In this document: positions 10,601 through 22,165 of the stretch, one piece after another
Layout of the letters: every line of letters begins with the position of its first letter
Numbering within the stretch: position 1 is the stretch's first letter
Assembly: GCA_021234155.1 (NCBI GenBank)
Contig: JAJEKV010000012.1
Location: 1,305,062 to 1,369,061, forward strand
Direction of reading: 5' to 3'
From: Isoetes taiwanensis
Taxonomy: Eukaryota; Streptophyta; Lycopodiopsida; Isoetales; Isoetaceae
Length of the DNA stretch: 64,000 nt
Translations under genes and position numbers: made by a program
Notes under the pieces: model-generated
Seen by the model: the letters and a program-made list of their open reading frames with translations, nothing else
Told to the model about the DNA's origin: nothing
Databases searched by the model: none

Positions 10601-11725
10601 TTGTATGAATAGATGTATGATTAATCTCTATTTTATGTTCTATTCGAAGCTATGGATGGATGGATGTATAATGATAGTTTTCTTTTTGTTCCTCCCGTGT
10701 TTTGTGGGGATTAAGGGGGTAGAGACCTAAAGGCTATGTAGTAGAAGTAGAGATGCTCCTAGCTAGAATCCCTTAAATCCCAATATATGCGGCCTGTGCA
10801 TAAGAGCCCACATGGCTGTGGAGGCTATGATATGATCGAGCACCAGATAACGGGTACTATGGTGAAACAGGGGTGCGGCCTTTGCCGAAAGTACTAGGGG
10901 GCTACAAAGGTGTTAGGGCTTATAGTGGGGTCCTCGCATTGGGGCCTGCATGGGTCTAACACCACCTAGGGTGTAGGGATATGTGCCTATATGGACGCCC
11001 TGCTCGATGGGCCGGTAGGCCCATGGATTTTGGGGTTCAAGCCTGCACGGATGTGGGGGTCGCTAAGGAGGCACGTATTCTCTAGCACACCCAGGGATTC
11101 ATTGTGCCCGGGGAAGGGATGCCTCCCTAACCTGCCTCATCAGACCGAGGAGATGTAACCTGGAGTAGTCTCGTAGGGTGAATCCATGAGATTGCGTCTT
11201 CAGAAGGCTACAATCATGCCATAGCATGTTTCAGCCTATCGTCAGAAGTGTTACATGGGGGGATAGGATAGACTACCCCCCGCCATTGTTCTATGTTAGC
11301 CAACACCATGTTATACCTCTATTTGTTGTTATCTTGAGGCCCTGACCATCAGTCGACCCCATGGAGTCTGAGCTCGGGTAGAGCCCTTATTTATGGTATA
11401 TTGTTATGATATCACGTTAGCTCATTGATTATATTGGCCAAAGCAGTCTTATTAGGATATTGAGTTATTTTGGTAGGGTTCAAGCCCTCGTATTTCATAT
11501 TCTAGAACCTTAGACAAAGTCGTATAGAGGTTCGATATTCCCTCAAGACCTTAACAAACATATTTCAATGACTAAGTGAAACGAGAGGTGCCCAGACCCC
11601 CAACATACGGTCTGGGCCGTAGGATCGACGGATTCGACGACTGTGGTAGTCCAGGGCGTGCCTCATTTAGAATATTTAGCACAATAAAAGCAATTGCTCG
11701 GGGACATTGTTAAGGACAAAAAATG
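10601..11725. other. gene-free LTR-like stretch before the ORP exons
   Basis: Moderately GC-rich sequence with no open frame of note. It resembles an LTR or untranslated leader of a gypsy element: the segment at 11692-11724 (AATTGCTCGGGGACATTG) looks like the region before a gypsy internal domain. It may be the continuation of the LTR-like sequence left of 7589. It probably lies in an intron of the ORP gene. Confidence 0.4.
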
Positions 11726-11769
11726 GAACTGGCAGTGTGCATTGTGATTTCTAATCTAGTAAAATGCAG

Positions 11770-12821
11770 GTGAGTCACCATCCACCAATCCTGGCATTCC
11801 AAGGTGAAAGCACTGCTGGTGACTTCATTTTTTATGGAGAATTTGAGATTAAGAATAAGTTTTGGGGCAGAAGTGTCGAGGTATTTTCTCGACTTCATGA
11901 TAGATGATTGTGAATATGGTTGTACACTGTGGTACTTGCGTGCATAACGTTATTGTGGATTGATAATTATGGCGAGATGGTTGTCAGAAACCATAGGACT
12001 GGTGAAACAAGCCGAATCCGTTTCCATAAGGCCAGTACCAAAGAACAGGGTCGTATTTCAGGGATGGTAAGTGCCAAACGGTTTATAAAATTTGGGCTTT
12101 TATGTTGGTTGCATGAGTAATAATAGCATGTTGCACAAAGCAAATAATCCAAATTCCTTGTGTTGATTTCAATGATTCAAGTCCTTTACAGCTGTTTGGT
12201 CAGGGTTTTTTTTTGCCCTGGCTGTTTTATGCGAATGCTGGTCCCAGATAAATCGTCGGTTTGCTTTAAATATTTCTTTGGCAAGTTTATGACCATGAAC
12301 GAGTTTCTCAATTTGCATTGCATGGGAACTACATGAAAAAAATCCTCGTTTCAGTTGGACAGCATCCAAACAATGGCTTGATGGATCTTTGTGATTCAAG
12401 AGTTCTATGGGAGGTTCCAAAGGCTCCTGAGGATTACCATCAACAATATTGCTTTTCTCAGTTTGCAATTGGTCTTAATGGTAAGAGCACATTGTTTGAT
12501 GTGAAATTTAAGCCCTGGTATAGCGCTAAGCATAATTATGGTTGTGGACAGAGTTGACTGCTACATTGACAAGATCTCTGCCACCAACTGATTCACGTTT
12601 CCGGTCAGACCAGCGGGCCCTTGTAAGTTTGCATGCTCAGGTCCTCCTTGAGAATAGGTATTAGCTAGATGTGGCAGATGTTAATGGACTGATTATGTTT
12701 GCAGGAAAATGGTGACCTTGAAAAGGCTACACCAGAAAAATTACGATTAGAGGATAAGCAAAGAATAGCCCGCAGTCTACGGAAAGAACAAGCCCAAGAA
12801 TGGCTCTCTCATGTTTTCTAA
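11770..12821 (+). CDS. oxysterol-binding-protein-related protein, last four exons
   Basis: ORP proteins move sterols and phosphoinositides at membrane contacts. The exon at 11770-12066 starts after an AAATGCAG acceptor with VSHHPPILAFQGES, the core of the family signature EQVSHHPP. It later has DNYGEMVVRNHRTGET and ends at a GTAAGT donor. Between them the frame is broken near 11900, so decay or sequence error is present. An exon ending at 12480 encodes RVLWEVPKAPEDYHQQY. Exon 12552-12622 joins it in phase to give LNELTATLTRSLPPTDSRF. The last exon, 12705-12821, encodes ENGDLEKATPEKLRLEDKQR and a TAA stop. Upstream exons are not visible; a long transposon-filled intron or truncation is likely. 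Confidence 0.82.
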
Positions 12822-13600
12822 CACGAATGCATGATTGCCTTTGTATAAATACATCCAGTTCCGTCCTATCTGCATTCAGATCTACATCTTCGTATGCTTT
12901 AGAATCTGATCAAGGCATGTGACGCAATACAAATTTTTGGGCTCAAAAGTTTTATTAATAGAAACTTATGGCATCATAATGAGCTATTGAGGATCATAGC
13001 AAAAATATGCTCAATGGAAAGGCAATAGGCAATAAAGGGGGGGACTGTATATAAATTATCTAGAGGGGGAATGTTGCCAGAAAGGGGCAAATAAAGAGAC
13101 TATTAAGTAAGGGAGACATTAAACTAAAAAATCACAGAGGGGGGTTGTTGAGAAAAGGGTATTAACTAAGTATGGGATATTAATATGTAGCATAATAACA
13201 GGGGGTTTCTTTTGTATTTTTATACTGTTTTTTCCTATGGTTTTGCTATGATTTGGTGAATGTATCTGATGGAGTGTACTAATAAGTATTTCTAGAGTGC
13301 ACATACATGCTGCATTGATTTTTTGCTCTTTTTTAATGGTTAGCACCCATGTATTTGTCGAGATGTACAAGAAAAAAATATATGTACAACCCTCCTTTGC
13401 ATCGAAGTCGAAGGGCATATTTTAGGGTTCGAGGTAAGGCCGACCCTTCGTGGGTTTTTACTTAAAGAGGGCTCCCCAAAGACGCTTCTTCTATTCGGAC
13501 ATGGAAGACGGCGAAACAAGCAGGATATGGTCTCTCTTTCCGAATCGACTTCTCTCTCTCCTCATATTCTCGAGCGTATAATGCTCCCCAACACCTCCTT
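12822..13600. other. ORP downstream region and minisatellite-like segment
   Basis: The first 200 bp are probably the 3' untranslated region of the ORP gene. At 13036-13160 there are units of the AGGGGG..GAGAAAAGGGTATTAAC..GGGATATTAA type that reappear at 15410-15890. The rest (13430-13600) shows no recognisable gene. Confidence 0.45.
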
Positions 13601-13809
13601 CCGAAGCTTCAGAAGCATTTTTCTGATAGACATGGCGGAGTTAAGATCCCTTGGGAAGAACTAGCCCAAAGAAGAATACAGCTTAGGGGACATCGCCAAT
13701 GGCTTGTCCAAAGATATGGAACAGGGATGGGCTCTGGCGTAATGTGCCAGTAGAGTGTATCTCGCATTATTACTAGCTCGGGAATCGCCATCTCTACAAA
13801 CCCTTTTAG

Positions 13810-14540
13810 CCCCTTGCATTTCAAACCCTTTTCCGCTGTATTAGATGTTCATGCAAGCCAAGGACCAAAGATGGTTTTGTATCAAATCGGGGCTACTTTA
13901 TCCGGCTCAAAACCGCAGATGTTTACAAATGCGCTTTATGCATCGAGATATCACCAGCTCAGCCTCAAATGCTCTCAAATGCTTTTTATACAGGTGGTTA
14001 CTAGTCCTTGAGGCCGGGTTTATTTCAAAACAAAGGGGAAGATCACATCACCTTTGTGAGCATCCTTGATGGATGTGTTTGAAATTGTCTCTAGCTATAG
14101 GTAGAGCGGGTACATACATGCATTGTAAATTCGAATTTGGTTCAGATCGGCGTCGTCTGAATGCCTTGACTAATATGTAGCACTATTATCACAAAGATAT
14201 GTTCAAGATGGACAAAAGCAATCAAGCCCTCAAGCTTTTGGATGAAATGCGATGAGGGCTTGATGCCGAATGAAGTTACCATTGAAGCATGCTTTACGCT
14301 ACCAGCTATGTAGGCCCGGCAATGAGGGATGCCACATTTTGTGTCCATGAGTAAAGATTATGGAATCACACCAATGTCGGATCAGTATCTTAACCCATAA
14401 TTGATCCGCTCTCAAGAACAGGGCACCAAGATGAGGCAAAAAGCCTTAATTTGCAACATGCCTTTCCTTCCCCGATGCTATATCATGGACGGCCATGCTT
14501 GGTTGTCATAGAGCTTCTTCACGTAAAAGTTGGCAATTTA
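13810..14540 (+). pseudogene. PPR protein pseudogene (PLS-class-like)
   Basis: Broken frames at 14200-14540 spell the typical order of plant organelle RNA-editing PPR proteins. QALKLLDEM and LMPNEVTIEACF are followed by FVSMSKDYGITPMSDQYL, then LSRTGHQDEAKSL and CNMPFLP with a MDGHAWL remnant of the WTAML segment. Several stops and shifts make it non-functional. The part before 14190 is assigned only by proximity. It also shares two short segments with 14650-14830 (CTCAAATGCTTTTTAT and TTGAGGCCGGGTTTATTTC), which suggests a local rearrangement. Confidence 0.7.
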
Positions 14541-15409
14541 ATAGGTCTAGCACAATGTCTGCTCATTGTCTTTGGTTGGTAAGAGATAATGGTCTCTTGG
14601 TGCGATTTAGCAAGTGATAGCGCTACCAGATGCTCTTACACTCTTGTGGCACTCAAATGCTTTTTATGCCGCCGTTACTAGTCCCAAGTTACTAGTCCGT
14701 TGAGTGAAGGGTTTCATACATAACGACCCAACATGATATTGAAAGGCTGTAGAGATGAAGTACTCTAGGCCTTGACAAAAAGACATTGTAATATCCTTGA
14801 GGCCGGGTTTATTTCAAAACAGTTGGAATGACTTTAAAGGGTGAAACGCAGTGAGATGCACTAAAACAAGTAAGTCCTTCCCATTCTAACCTCTTCATAC
14901 CAACCATCCTCTAGATTCAATTTGTTTGGCTATTTCGCTGGGCTACCTTCATTTCTAGATTATGTTCAAGACAATTTGAGTGCATTGTTACAATGTCGTC
15001 ATTTTGGAGCCATTTGGAGCCTATAAATTATGTAATTTAATGGAGCCTATAAATTATGTAATTTAAAATATATCAATCATTTTGTACTTTTGTTTTATTT
15101 TGTTTTATTTTGTCTTTTTGTAATATAACAACCAACATAACTACTATGAACATTAATTAACACAAACCATTACATTAGACATGTTTAAAATTAAATTCTT
15201 TAAACCCCTTTTTTGTTTGGGTGCATATTCACACGGGTGACGTGGGGCAAATGAGCCCCTGTAATTATATTTTGCGGCATAAAATCAACACCATATAGTA
15301 CATTGCCTAAAATCTTATAGTATTTTGCAAATCTTGTTATACAGTATAACAAATTCTGTACATCCATACCCCACAAACGAGGAACTTTGTGTACGGTGTA
15401 GATTAAGGA
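14540..15409. other. gene-free stretch
   Basis: Contains a 26-bp tandem duplication around 15018-15066 (GGAGCCTATAAATTATGTAA twice) and the repeated fragments shared with 13960-14040. No coding sequence is recognised. Confidence 0.5.
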
Positions 15410-15890
15410 ATAAGGGGTGAAATTACAAGGTCACAAAAGGGGAATGGTTGAAAAGAGGGGTATGATTGGAGGGGATATTAAACACAAAATCACAAAGAGG
15501 GGATTTTTGAGAAAAGGGTATTAACTGAGTACGGGATATTAAACTACAAGGTCACAAAAGGAGGATGGTTGAGAAGAGGGGTATGAACGTAATAAGGGGA
15601 TATTAAACATAAAATCACAAAGGGGGGATTTTTGAGAAAAGGGGTATGAACATTGGTGCAGAAAATAGGGTACTTTATTGCATATGTCAAAATGGGGTAC
15701 AAATGAAATTAAGGGTATATTAAACTACAAAATCACAAAGGGGGATTGTTTCTACAAAGGGGTATGAATATTATTTGTGAGAAAAAGGGTATGACCATTG
15801 CATATGGCAATGGGGAATATAAAAAAAATTCAAATAATGGGATATTAATTTACAAAATCGCAAAGGGGGATTGTGGCCAAATACCCCGTT
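15410..15890. repeat. degenerate minisatellite, units about 75-110 bp
   Basis: About six units carry the same succession: GGGATATTAAACTACAAAATC, then CACAAAGGGGGGATT, then GAGAAAAGGGGTATGAAC. Unit length varies. A related piece lies at 13036-13160. The pattern suggests tandem expansion of a transposon end. Confidence 0.75.
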
Positions 15891-15966
15891 TCTAAAAATC
15901 ATGTCCATTCCACGAAAAGGGGGATTTTGAGGGGTTTTTTTATGGGGGATTTTAAGGAGGATATGG

Positions 15967-17740
15967 GCATCGTTTTTGATGTGGAATGCAAAGCTTCTTC
16001 TTGATACTTTCTCTTTAGCATCTGGAGTTCTGGTTGGTTGGCCAAAGTGTTCTGCATTATGGACGCTTGATGATGTTGTGCCTCCTTGTATTGCTGGTTT
16101 TCCTTGGCAGGTGCTTCCTCATGGGAAAGCTACTAAACTTTTTGGTATTCTTGTAGACATTCATATTTCTACCTCCGATGCTTGGGATATTATCATAGAA
16201 GGGTTACGAAAGCATTTATTTTGGTGGAATACTGCTAAGCTCTCTCTGCCAGCGCGAATAACTGTTGCTAAGCTTGTTTTAAGTAATTCCTACATCTATA
16301 TGGCCTCTGCCCTTCTGTCTTCTCAATCAAAATTTCAGGTGATTGTTACCATTGTCCATAATTTTATTTGGGGTGGGAATGAGGAGCATGCTGTGGTCAA
16401 AGTTGCATGGTCCAAATGCACTAGGCCAAAATTTGCAGGTGGTTTGAGTATGACAGACTTCCATCTGCAGAGTAAGATTCTGATTTCTAAGTTCATTTGG
16501 AGGATCCTTAAGGATATGGTTTGACTCACTTGGAGTGCGGTTAGTGAAGCAGTCACTTGCACATTGTATTCCTTTTGCGAAGGCTTCGTTAAAACCTCTT
16601 CTTCCTTGGGGTCTCTTTACCACCTATGCCCTTTTCCTAATGCCTCCCCTTTTTTAAAAAGCTTGTTGGAGTCTTGGGAGACTGTATGGACCTTATTTCG
16701 TATCGATCTTGTTGCATGTCATCGGTTGAGTGCTCCTTGTTGGTGGATACCTATGGAAAATAATCTTCCACTTTGCGCCTCAGTTCATCCATTAACTCAG
16801 TGGCGTTGGAAGTTAGCAGAATCTTGACAGTTGCGGCATGGTATGATTCTGGCCAGTTAGCGACATAGCAAATCTTTCAAACAAATTTCTTATTGTCTCG
16901 ATGGGACAGACCTATTTGGCAAAAAGTTGCTAGTACTCTGCCATTGGTTGCTCCAGAGGCTATTGAAGGTTGCATGTGGATTTCCCACCAGAGTGTTCAC
17001 GAGCATAGGCTTGTGAACTCTATGTATAGGCTGTTTGTCAATGGTGATATCCTGGAACCGCCATCCACTAAGTGGTCCCTTCAGCTCCCATCTCCTAGTT
17101 GGAGACGTATGTGGACTTGGGCTTAGGATAAACTACTTCATCCTAAGGTGGTTGTGCTTTGGTGGCAGATTCTTTACAGATGCCCTCGTGTGAATGTGCT
17201 TGTCTACAGATTCGATCCTCGAGTGTCAGCATTCTGCCCACTGTGCACGCAAAGAGTTGAGACTATTGAACATTGTTTCTTTTGATGTGATCATCTCCAG
17301 CCTGTTTGGTATTGGCTGCTTTCTCCTTTTCATGTGACGAAGACAAATCAGCAAGTGCTCCTGGCTATATATCCGAATACTTGGAATAAGTTGCAGAGCC
17401 AAGCATTTCATTTAGCATTAGGATGGTTGTTGTGGTCCATCTGGAAGCACAGGAGATTGTGTGTCTTTCAGGGTTCGGATAATCCTCCTGCAGCTGTCCC
17501 CCAGGACGCACAAGCTAGAATTGCTAAGGCCTATCATTGCTCTTCGCTTGTTCCTGCCAAGTGACAGTTGATATTTGAGTTCCATTTGAGTGTGTTGTCT
17601 TATGCATAGGCTGGTGGTTCTACTCAGTGGATCATGATTATCCTCTAAGATTTTATTCCCGCTTGTGCATTTGTATCTGGCTTTTGGCTTGGAGTTTCAA
17701 TAAAGTTTTCCATCCATCCAAAAAAAAAAAAAAAAAAAAA
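15967..17740 (+). mobile_element. 5'-truncated LINE with poly(A) tail
   Basis: Only the 3' part of ORF2 remains. The first open stretch (15976-16524) is the RT thumb and following region (LLDTFSLASGVLVGWPKCS, HGKATKLFGI, LPARITVAKLVLSNSYIYMA, NFIWGGNEEHAVVKVAW, LQSKILISKFIWRIL). Later frames give the zf-RVT domain (VLWWQILYRCPRVN, FCPLCTQRVETIEHCFF) and LGWLLWSIWKHRRLCVF. Several frameshifts are present. AATAAA at about 17699 and about 20 A residues at 17720-17740 mark the 3' end. The same family occurs in opposite orientation at 46.4-48.6 kb. Confidence 0.9.
15976..17564 (+). pseudogene. LINE ORF2 remnant: RT thumb and zf-RVT
   Basis: Coding remnant of the truncated LINE. It lacks the endonuclease and RT catalytic motifs and is split by stops at about 16524, 16825, 17124 and 17284. 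The zinc-binding residues CPLC..HCFF are recognisable. It has no enzymatic potential and serves only to identify the family. Confidence 0.85.
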
Positions 17741-18034
17741 CAACTAGCACGGCAACAACCCTACTAGCGGTTCAAGCTACTTGGTCAATCCCTCCGTAGC
17801 CTTATCATTCTGTACAATTAGTCGAGCTAACTAAAAGACAGTGCATCCTACTTAGGCCCCAAGTATCCTTACTTTAATCCAATCTTCTTTTATCCATAAC
17901 TTCTTTTTTTTATTTCTATAAAACATCTTCAATATTTAAAGTCTAAGGTATGCATACCTTAAATCTATTAGCATTAATTCTGTCTAAACATCAATAGTCC
18001 TGAGTATCAGGTCATTTATCTAATATTTTGAACT
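17741..18034. repeat. left 295-bp direct repeat
   Basis: Starts CAACTAGCACGGCAACAACC and ends TAATATTTTGAACTT. It is near-identical to 19732-20026 except for small differences such as ACGG against ATGTG and CCGTAG against CTTCAG, which again involve CAG/CTG-like triplets. Confidence 0.92.
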
Positions 18035-18096
18035 TAGAATATTAGAATATATTACATCCAAAATGTGTAACTTTTGAATGAGACCATACCTATTTG

Positions 18097-19340
18097 TCAT
18101 ATTTGAGTTGTTGCATCCGGGTTTTGCTTTGTGACTGAATTATCCATTGTGCTGGGTGTCCCAAGTTGTACAACTCCAGAATTGTCTGCTATGCTTGAAC
18201 CCGCCTTGCTAGGTGGTACAGTGATGCGTGGTGGAGCGTACCCCTTTCCAGCAAGTCCAGTACTTGTTCTATCCACACTTGGTCTTGTTTTTCTGCTGCT
18301 ACTGGAACCAGCTTCCATATCTTTCATGAATGACACAGGTTTGATACTTTTTTCACATACAATGGTCATTCTACATTTGGGCATATTTAGTTTCAAATCT
18401 GCCCATGGGTTTTCAGCCAATGCTAAAGCCATCTTAATTAAAGTATTCCTCACTTCCAAATAAGAAATGTATGCTACAATTCCATCCCTCAATGGGTTTA
18501 AGAAACTTTTTCATAGATACCATTTGTGCTACGCTTGAGAGGTCAGGGAATATGTAATCCAAGTTATTAAACATGAACCATACCGCCTGGTCCTAACCAA
18601 GTCATATTATCTTTGCAACTATTACCCTTTTTTCCTGGTTCACATTCATTCTTGAAATAAGGACACATACTTCTCCAAACCCTTTTAAGGTAAAAGGCAT
18701 CCCCGGTATAGTCTAATAGGCCATATGTCCCTTCGCCTTTATGTAGATGTATTCATCCTTATTGCATTTTTGTCAAAGAACCTATGGTCGATCTTAAGTT
18801 TGAATCTTTCCTTGACTATGATTTTTTCCATTTTTTCAAGCTATTTTTGCCATTCTCTCTTGCTCGTGTGTAATATCTCCAAGCATAATCCATGATTCTC
18901 TTCGATAGGTGCCGGTAGCCGCCAAATTCTTTATGTGCCCATATTGCTTGGTTACGTATCAGCATGCCCTTCCACCAAGCGCTCAGAAATAACAGGGAAC
19001 GATGGTAATTGTGCAACGTGAAGCTAAATTCACTATTCCTTCATCCTTTCCATATATAGCTTTTTGTTGTTGATAGTCATCTTTTCTTCATCGAAAGCAA
19101 AGACTCCCAAATGGATCATCATCATCATCTCTTTTTTTGTTTATGCACTGCTTTTTTCAATAGCTAGGTTGCCAAGGCAAGATTTTTTTTAATTTTGTTT
19201 GCCTTTTCAAGGCTATGACTCGATAAAAATTGCTTTTAAGCTCATCTTCTTCAATTGTGCACTCATATATTTTGTTTGGCAATGCATCATAGATCTCATC
19301 TATGATCTTGCCGCTTCATCCCAGTCTTTCCCCACCTTTA
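18097..19340 (-). pseudogene. decayed relative of the 539-codon unknown ORF
   Basis: The largest frame (18097-18492) has AYISYLEVRNTLIKMALAL, KSIKPVSFMKD, SSSSRKTRPS and YAPPRITVPPSKAGSS. These align with AFLSYLEVRRVMVDMTMVYA, KTLRPASFGD and YARPPRVTIDPKGAAAS of the ORF at 28648-30267. Further upstream DQAVWFMFNNLDYIFPD (about 18540-18595) matches DHAIWYMLNNLEEIYPG, and ALPNKIYECTIEEDELKS (about 19230-19290) matches EMPSVLYNRTCLEDEIAR. Many stops occur. Function is unknown, but the conserved order proves a multi-member family. Confidence 0.8.
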
Positions 19341-19731
19341 TTGAGTTTTGGGACAATAACCAGACTAGTCATTAAAGCCTAGATGGCTTATAGCCGATAG
19401 ATCATCCGGCTTTCTAGCGGCCTTCTTTCTCTAGTATGAGTATATGTACCTCCTCGGTTTTTGATACGATAATAAAGTCTCATCTTTGCATAGTCAGGGG
19501 CATGTGATATTACTGGCACCATATCCCAAGGGACCTAACTCCTTGTTCCAGGGTTGGTGGCACCAATTCCATGTTATATTCACCTCGAGTATCCTCATCA
19601 TCCCGGAACCATATCCAAAGAATCCATTAGTTAAGTTTTATGTGTACATAGTGCTCAAATTTTTTGCCTAAATATAAGATGCATCACCTGGTAAGACCAA
19701 TGAAATGAAGTATCTAAAACCCTAAAACAAC

Positions 19732-20026
19732 TAGCATGTGCAACAACCCTACTAGTAGTTCAAGCTACTTTGGTCAATCCCTCCTTCAGCCTTATCATTC
19801 TGCACAATTAGTCGAGCTAACTAAAAGACAAAGCATCCTACTTAGGCCCCAAGTATCCTTACTTTAATCCAATCTTCTTTTATCCATAACTTCTTCTTTT
19901 TATTCCTATAAAACATCTTCAATATTTAAAGTCTAAGGTATGCATACCTTAAATCTATTAGCATTAATTCTGTCTAAACATCAATAGTCCTGAGTATCAG
20001 GTCATTTATCTAATATTTTGAACTTT
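19732..20026. repeat. right 295-bp direct repeat
   Basis: Partner of 17741-18034 in the same orientation. The flank after it (TTCCTAGTTC) differs from the flank after the left copy (AGAATATTAG), which defines the repeat end. Confidence 0.92.
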
Positions 20027-20955
20027 TCCTAGTTCAAGACGTGTATATCTACACCACATATGCATCCTTTTTTTTAAAAACATTTCCTTTACATGAAACT
20101 TTACTATTAATAGTCTTTTGCATGCATGCATTTTCCTTTTATTTCTTGCATGCAGTTATGTCTTGCATGCATTCGTTCCTTTTCACATTTTCAAATCACT
20201 TTGCATGCATGCCTTATTTTATTTCCAAGTTCATCTTTACCTCTTTTTTAAGAAAAACGTGTACTACCAATGTTTAAACCTGTTTTTTGCCTTACAATGG
20301 CTCTGCATCCTGCAATCATATTCTCCATAATCCCTTGCTTGCTATAGTTTAAGCTCAAGCATAATATATTTTCATTTTTCCTCTATTCTTATCTTTCATG
20401 CACATTTAACCTTCACACCAGGCTTTCCACCCATTTTAATTACTCTGCACACTATGTTTATTGAAGGAAACCATATGCATTTCAATATCAGTATTCCATT
20501 CCTATTTTACGCTGAGCCTAAGCCACAAGTTTGATGGCAGCACAATTGTAACTTTACCTCAGATCCAAAACGCTTTTCCATCATTTAACCAAAAATATCA
20601 AATAGCATATAAGCCTTATATCAAAAAGTACCTGTTTTTGTAGCTTATGTTGCAACTATATGTTCTGCAGAAAAGCTTGCTCATATACCAGTAGAATCCA
20701 AATTAAACTGGTTTTACTTTATACCTATTATATTATGCACCGTATCTAGATACATATCTTGCAAAAAGTCTTCTGCTACACGCCTATCACAGCTATTTGT
20801 GATTGTACTTCCAGTTTTAGTTGTTGATTATTTTATGCCTTCCATTTCTTGATCCATGCAACCGTTTCAGCTAGAACACACCATAACAGCAAAAGATAGT
20901 ACAATGGGAGAAGAATACCACGTACCTGCAGCCAACCAATACTGAATTAGCATAA
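20027..20955. other. gene-free stretch with CATGCATG motifs
   Basis: At 20118-20215 the motif GCATGCAT or GCATGCA occurs four times in about 100 bp. It equals the RY element bound by plant B3 factors, but there is no promoter context. No coding sequence is recognised. Confidence 0.4.
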
Positions 20956-20959
20956 GATA

Positions 20960-21186
20960 GATAGATAGTAGTTTTAACGTCACGCCACTAGGCAGCATCC
21001 AACTGGACATGTGACCACACACCACACTACATTGCTTGTTGCTTGGTTGGGCCCTGCCCCCAACCACCTTACATTGCATCTGTTGGGATTTGACCCCCAA
21101 CAGTACCGAGTGCGATTCTGGGCGATCTCGAACTCGAGACCACATTGCTAAGGAACTAGTGTGTTACCACTAGACCAAACGCCCAG
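20960..21186 (-). repeat. tRNA-derived SINE, copy 1
   Basis: On the minus strand the head begins near TGGGCGTTTGGTCTAGTGG with an A-box-like TGGTCTAGTGGTAAC (21163-21177). A B-box-like GGTCTCGAGTTCGAGATC follows (about 21124-21141), then an unrelated body with GGGGGTCAAATCCCAACAG. A second copy with the same layout is at 56.9-57.12 kb. Confidence 0.8.
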
Positions 21187-21505
21187 ACGCAGAATGGTAA
21201 GACAGCAAGGGCCAAAAGGTACATTGGGTATTCTTGGCTCTTCGCCCCTCACCCATTGTACCTTTTGCTCTTGATTAGTAAAAGCCTAATTAAGAAACAT
21301 AAATCAAAAAAGAAGACATGAAATCGATCACCCTATTACCATTGGGTGCCTGATAGTTGAATCCTTTTATTCCTACAGTTTACAGCTGTACCGTAGCTAT
21401 GATATAATATAATGTTGAGAATTTTTCTAAGTGCTGAGATATGGTGATGCCCTCCAAATCTTTAATTTATATTCAGTTTACCATTTCACATTGGCCAATA
21501 TACCT

Positions 21506-21990
21506 GAAAATCTTCATCTTCAGAATTCATTTCATCTTCAAATTGCGTCTCTGGGACGTATTGTGGATCTTTAGCAAAGTTTCCATGATAACTAGATTGT
21601 TTTCTGCTGAAGCCACCTCTTTTTCTGTTACCAAAGTTATCATTTCCTTCACTAAAACCTCTTTTAGTATCAAAGCCGCGGCCTCCAGATCTTCTTTCCA
21701 TTTCTATGGCTTCAAAATCCAGTGATAGTTTGCACCATTCACATTCTCTGTTGGTTTCAGCAAAGCGCAATGCCTCTGTTTCGGAATCGTATTCTTCACT
21801 TTCCTCTTCCGAAATGTAACCCATTCTCCTAGGTGATTTTAATGCACCTCTGTGCTACATTCAGGTCTTAAAGATCGGCTGCCCTGGGTCCTTGCTAATA
21901 CCAAGGCGCCTCCGAATCATCCTGCCATATCTTTGCCTTAAAGTTTCAAATACAAGACTAGGGTTTCCACCTAGTTTATTAATTTCGGTA
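21506..21990 (-). CDS. exon(s) of an unassigned gene, acidic and RGG-like
   Basis: A minus-strand open stretch (21824 down to 21506) encodes MGYISEEESEEYDSETEALR, a CxxC segment (ECEWCKLSLDFEA) and a Gly/Arg/Phe-rich tail (FGNRKRGGFSRKQ). It ends at DEDFQ followed by a GTATAT donor. Upstream, after an AACTAG acceptor, the same frame reads LVFETLRQRYGRMIRRRLGI and SKDPGQPIFKT, but two stops (near 21868-21874) intervene, possibly from indels. The codon pattern and splice signals look genic. I cannot name the family. No further exons are identified, so a fragment is possible. Confidence 0.45.
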
Positions 21991-22165
21991 CACTAGAAAT
22001 TACGAGGTATTAACCAAAGCTTTTATCATACTATAAAGAGCTAAATCTTAAAGGTATGAATTTTGCTTGCAAGACCCTTTAATGGTGCTAGCAAATTATC
22101 ACAATAAGTTCAACTATCATACCTCTACGCTTATAGTTTTGCTTATGCCATTTTTTCTTTTACAT

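Larger units (their letters stand above)
17741..20026 (-). mobile_element. element with 295-bp direct repeats holding a decayed unknown ORF
   Basis: Direct repeats at 17741-18034 and 19732-20026 flank a minus-strand remnant of the same unusual ORF found at 28.6-30.3 kb. Overall length is 2.29 kb. No reverse transcriptase is seen inside. The left repeat starts directly at the poly(A) of the LINE, so one insertion targeted the other's end or the tail was captured. The arrangement resembles LTRs, or the pseudo-LTRs of Penelope-like elements. Termini are CAACTAG.. and ..TTTGAACTT, not the TG..CA of ordinary LTRs. Confidence 0.65.

Noticed and set aside
12169-12468. 99-codon minus-strand frame
   Set aside because: Opposite strand of the ORP exon region; the plus strand carries the recognisable ORP motifs.
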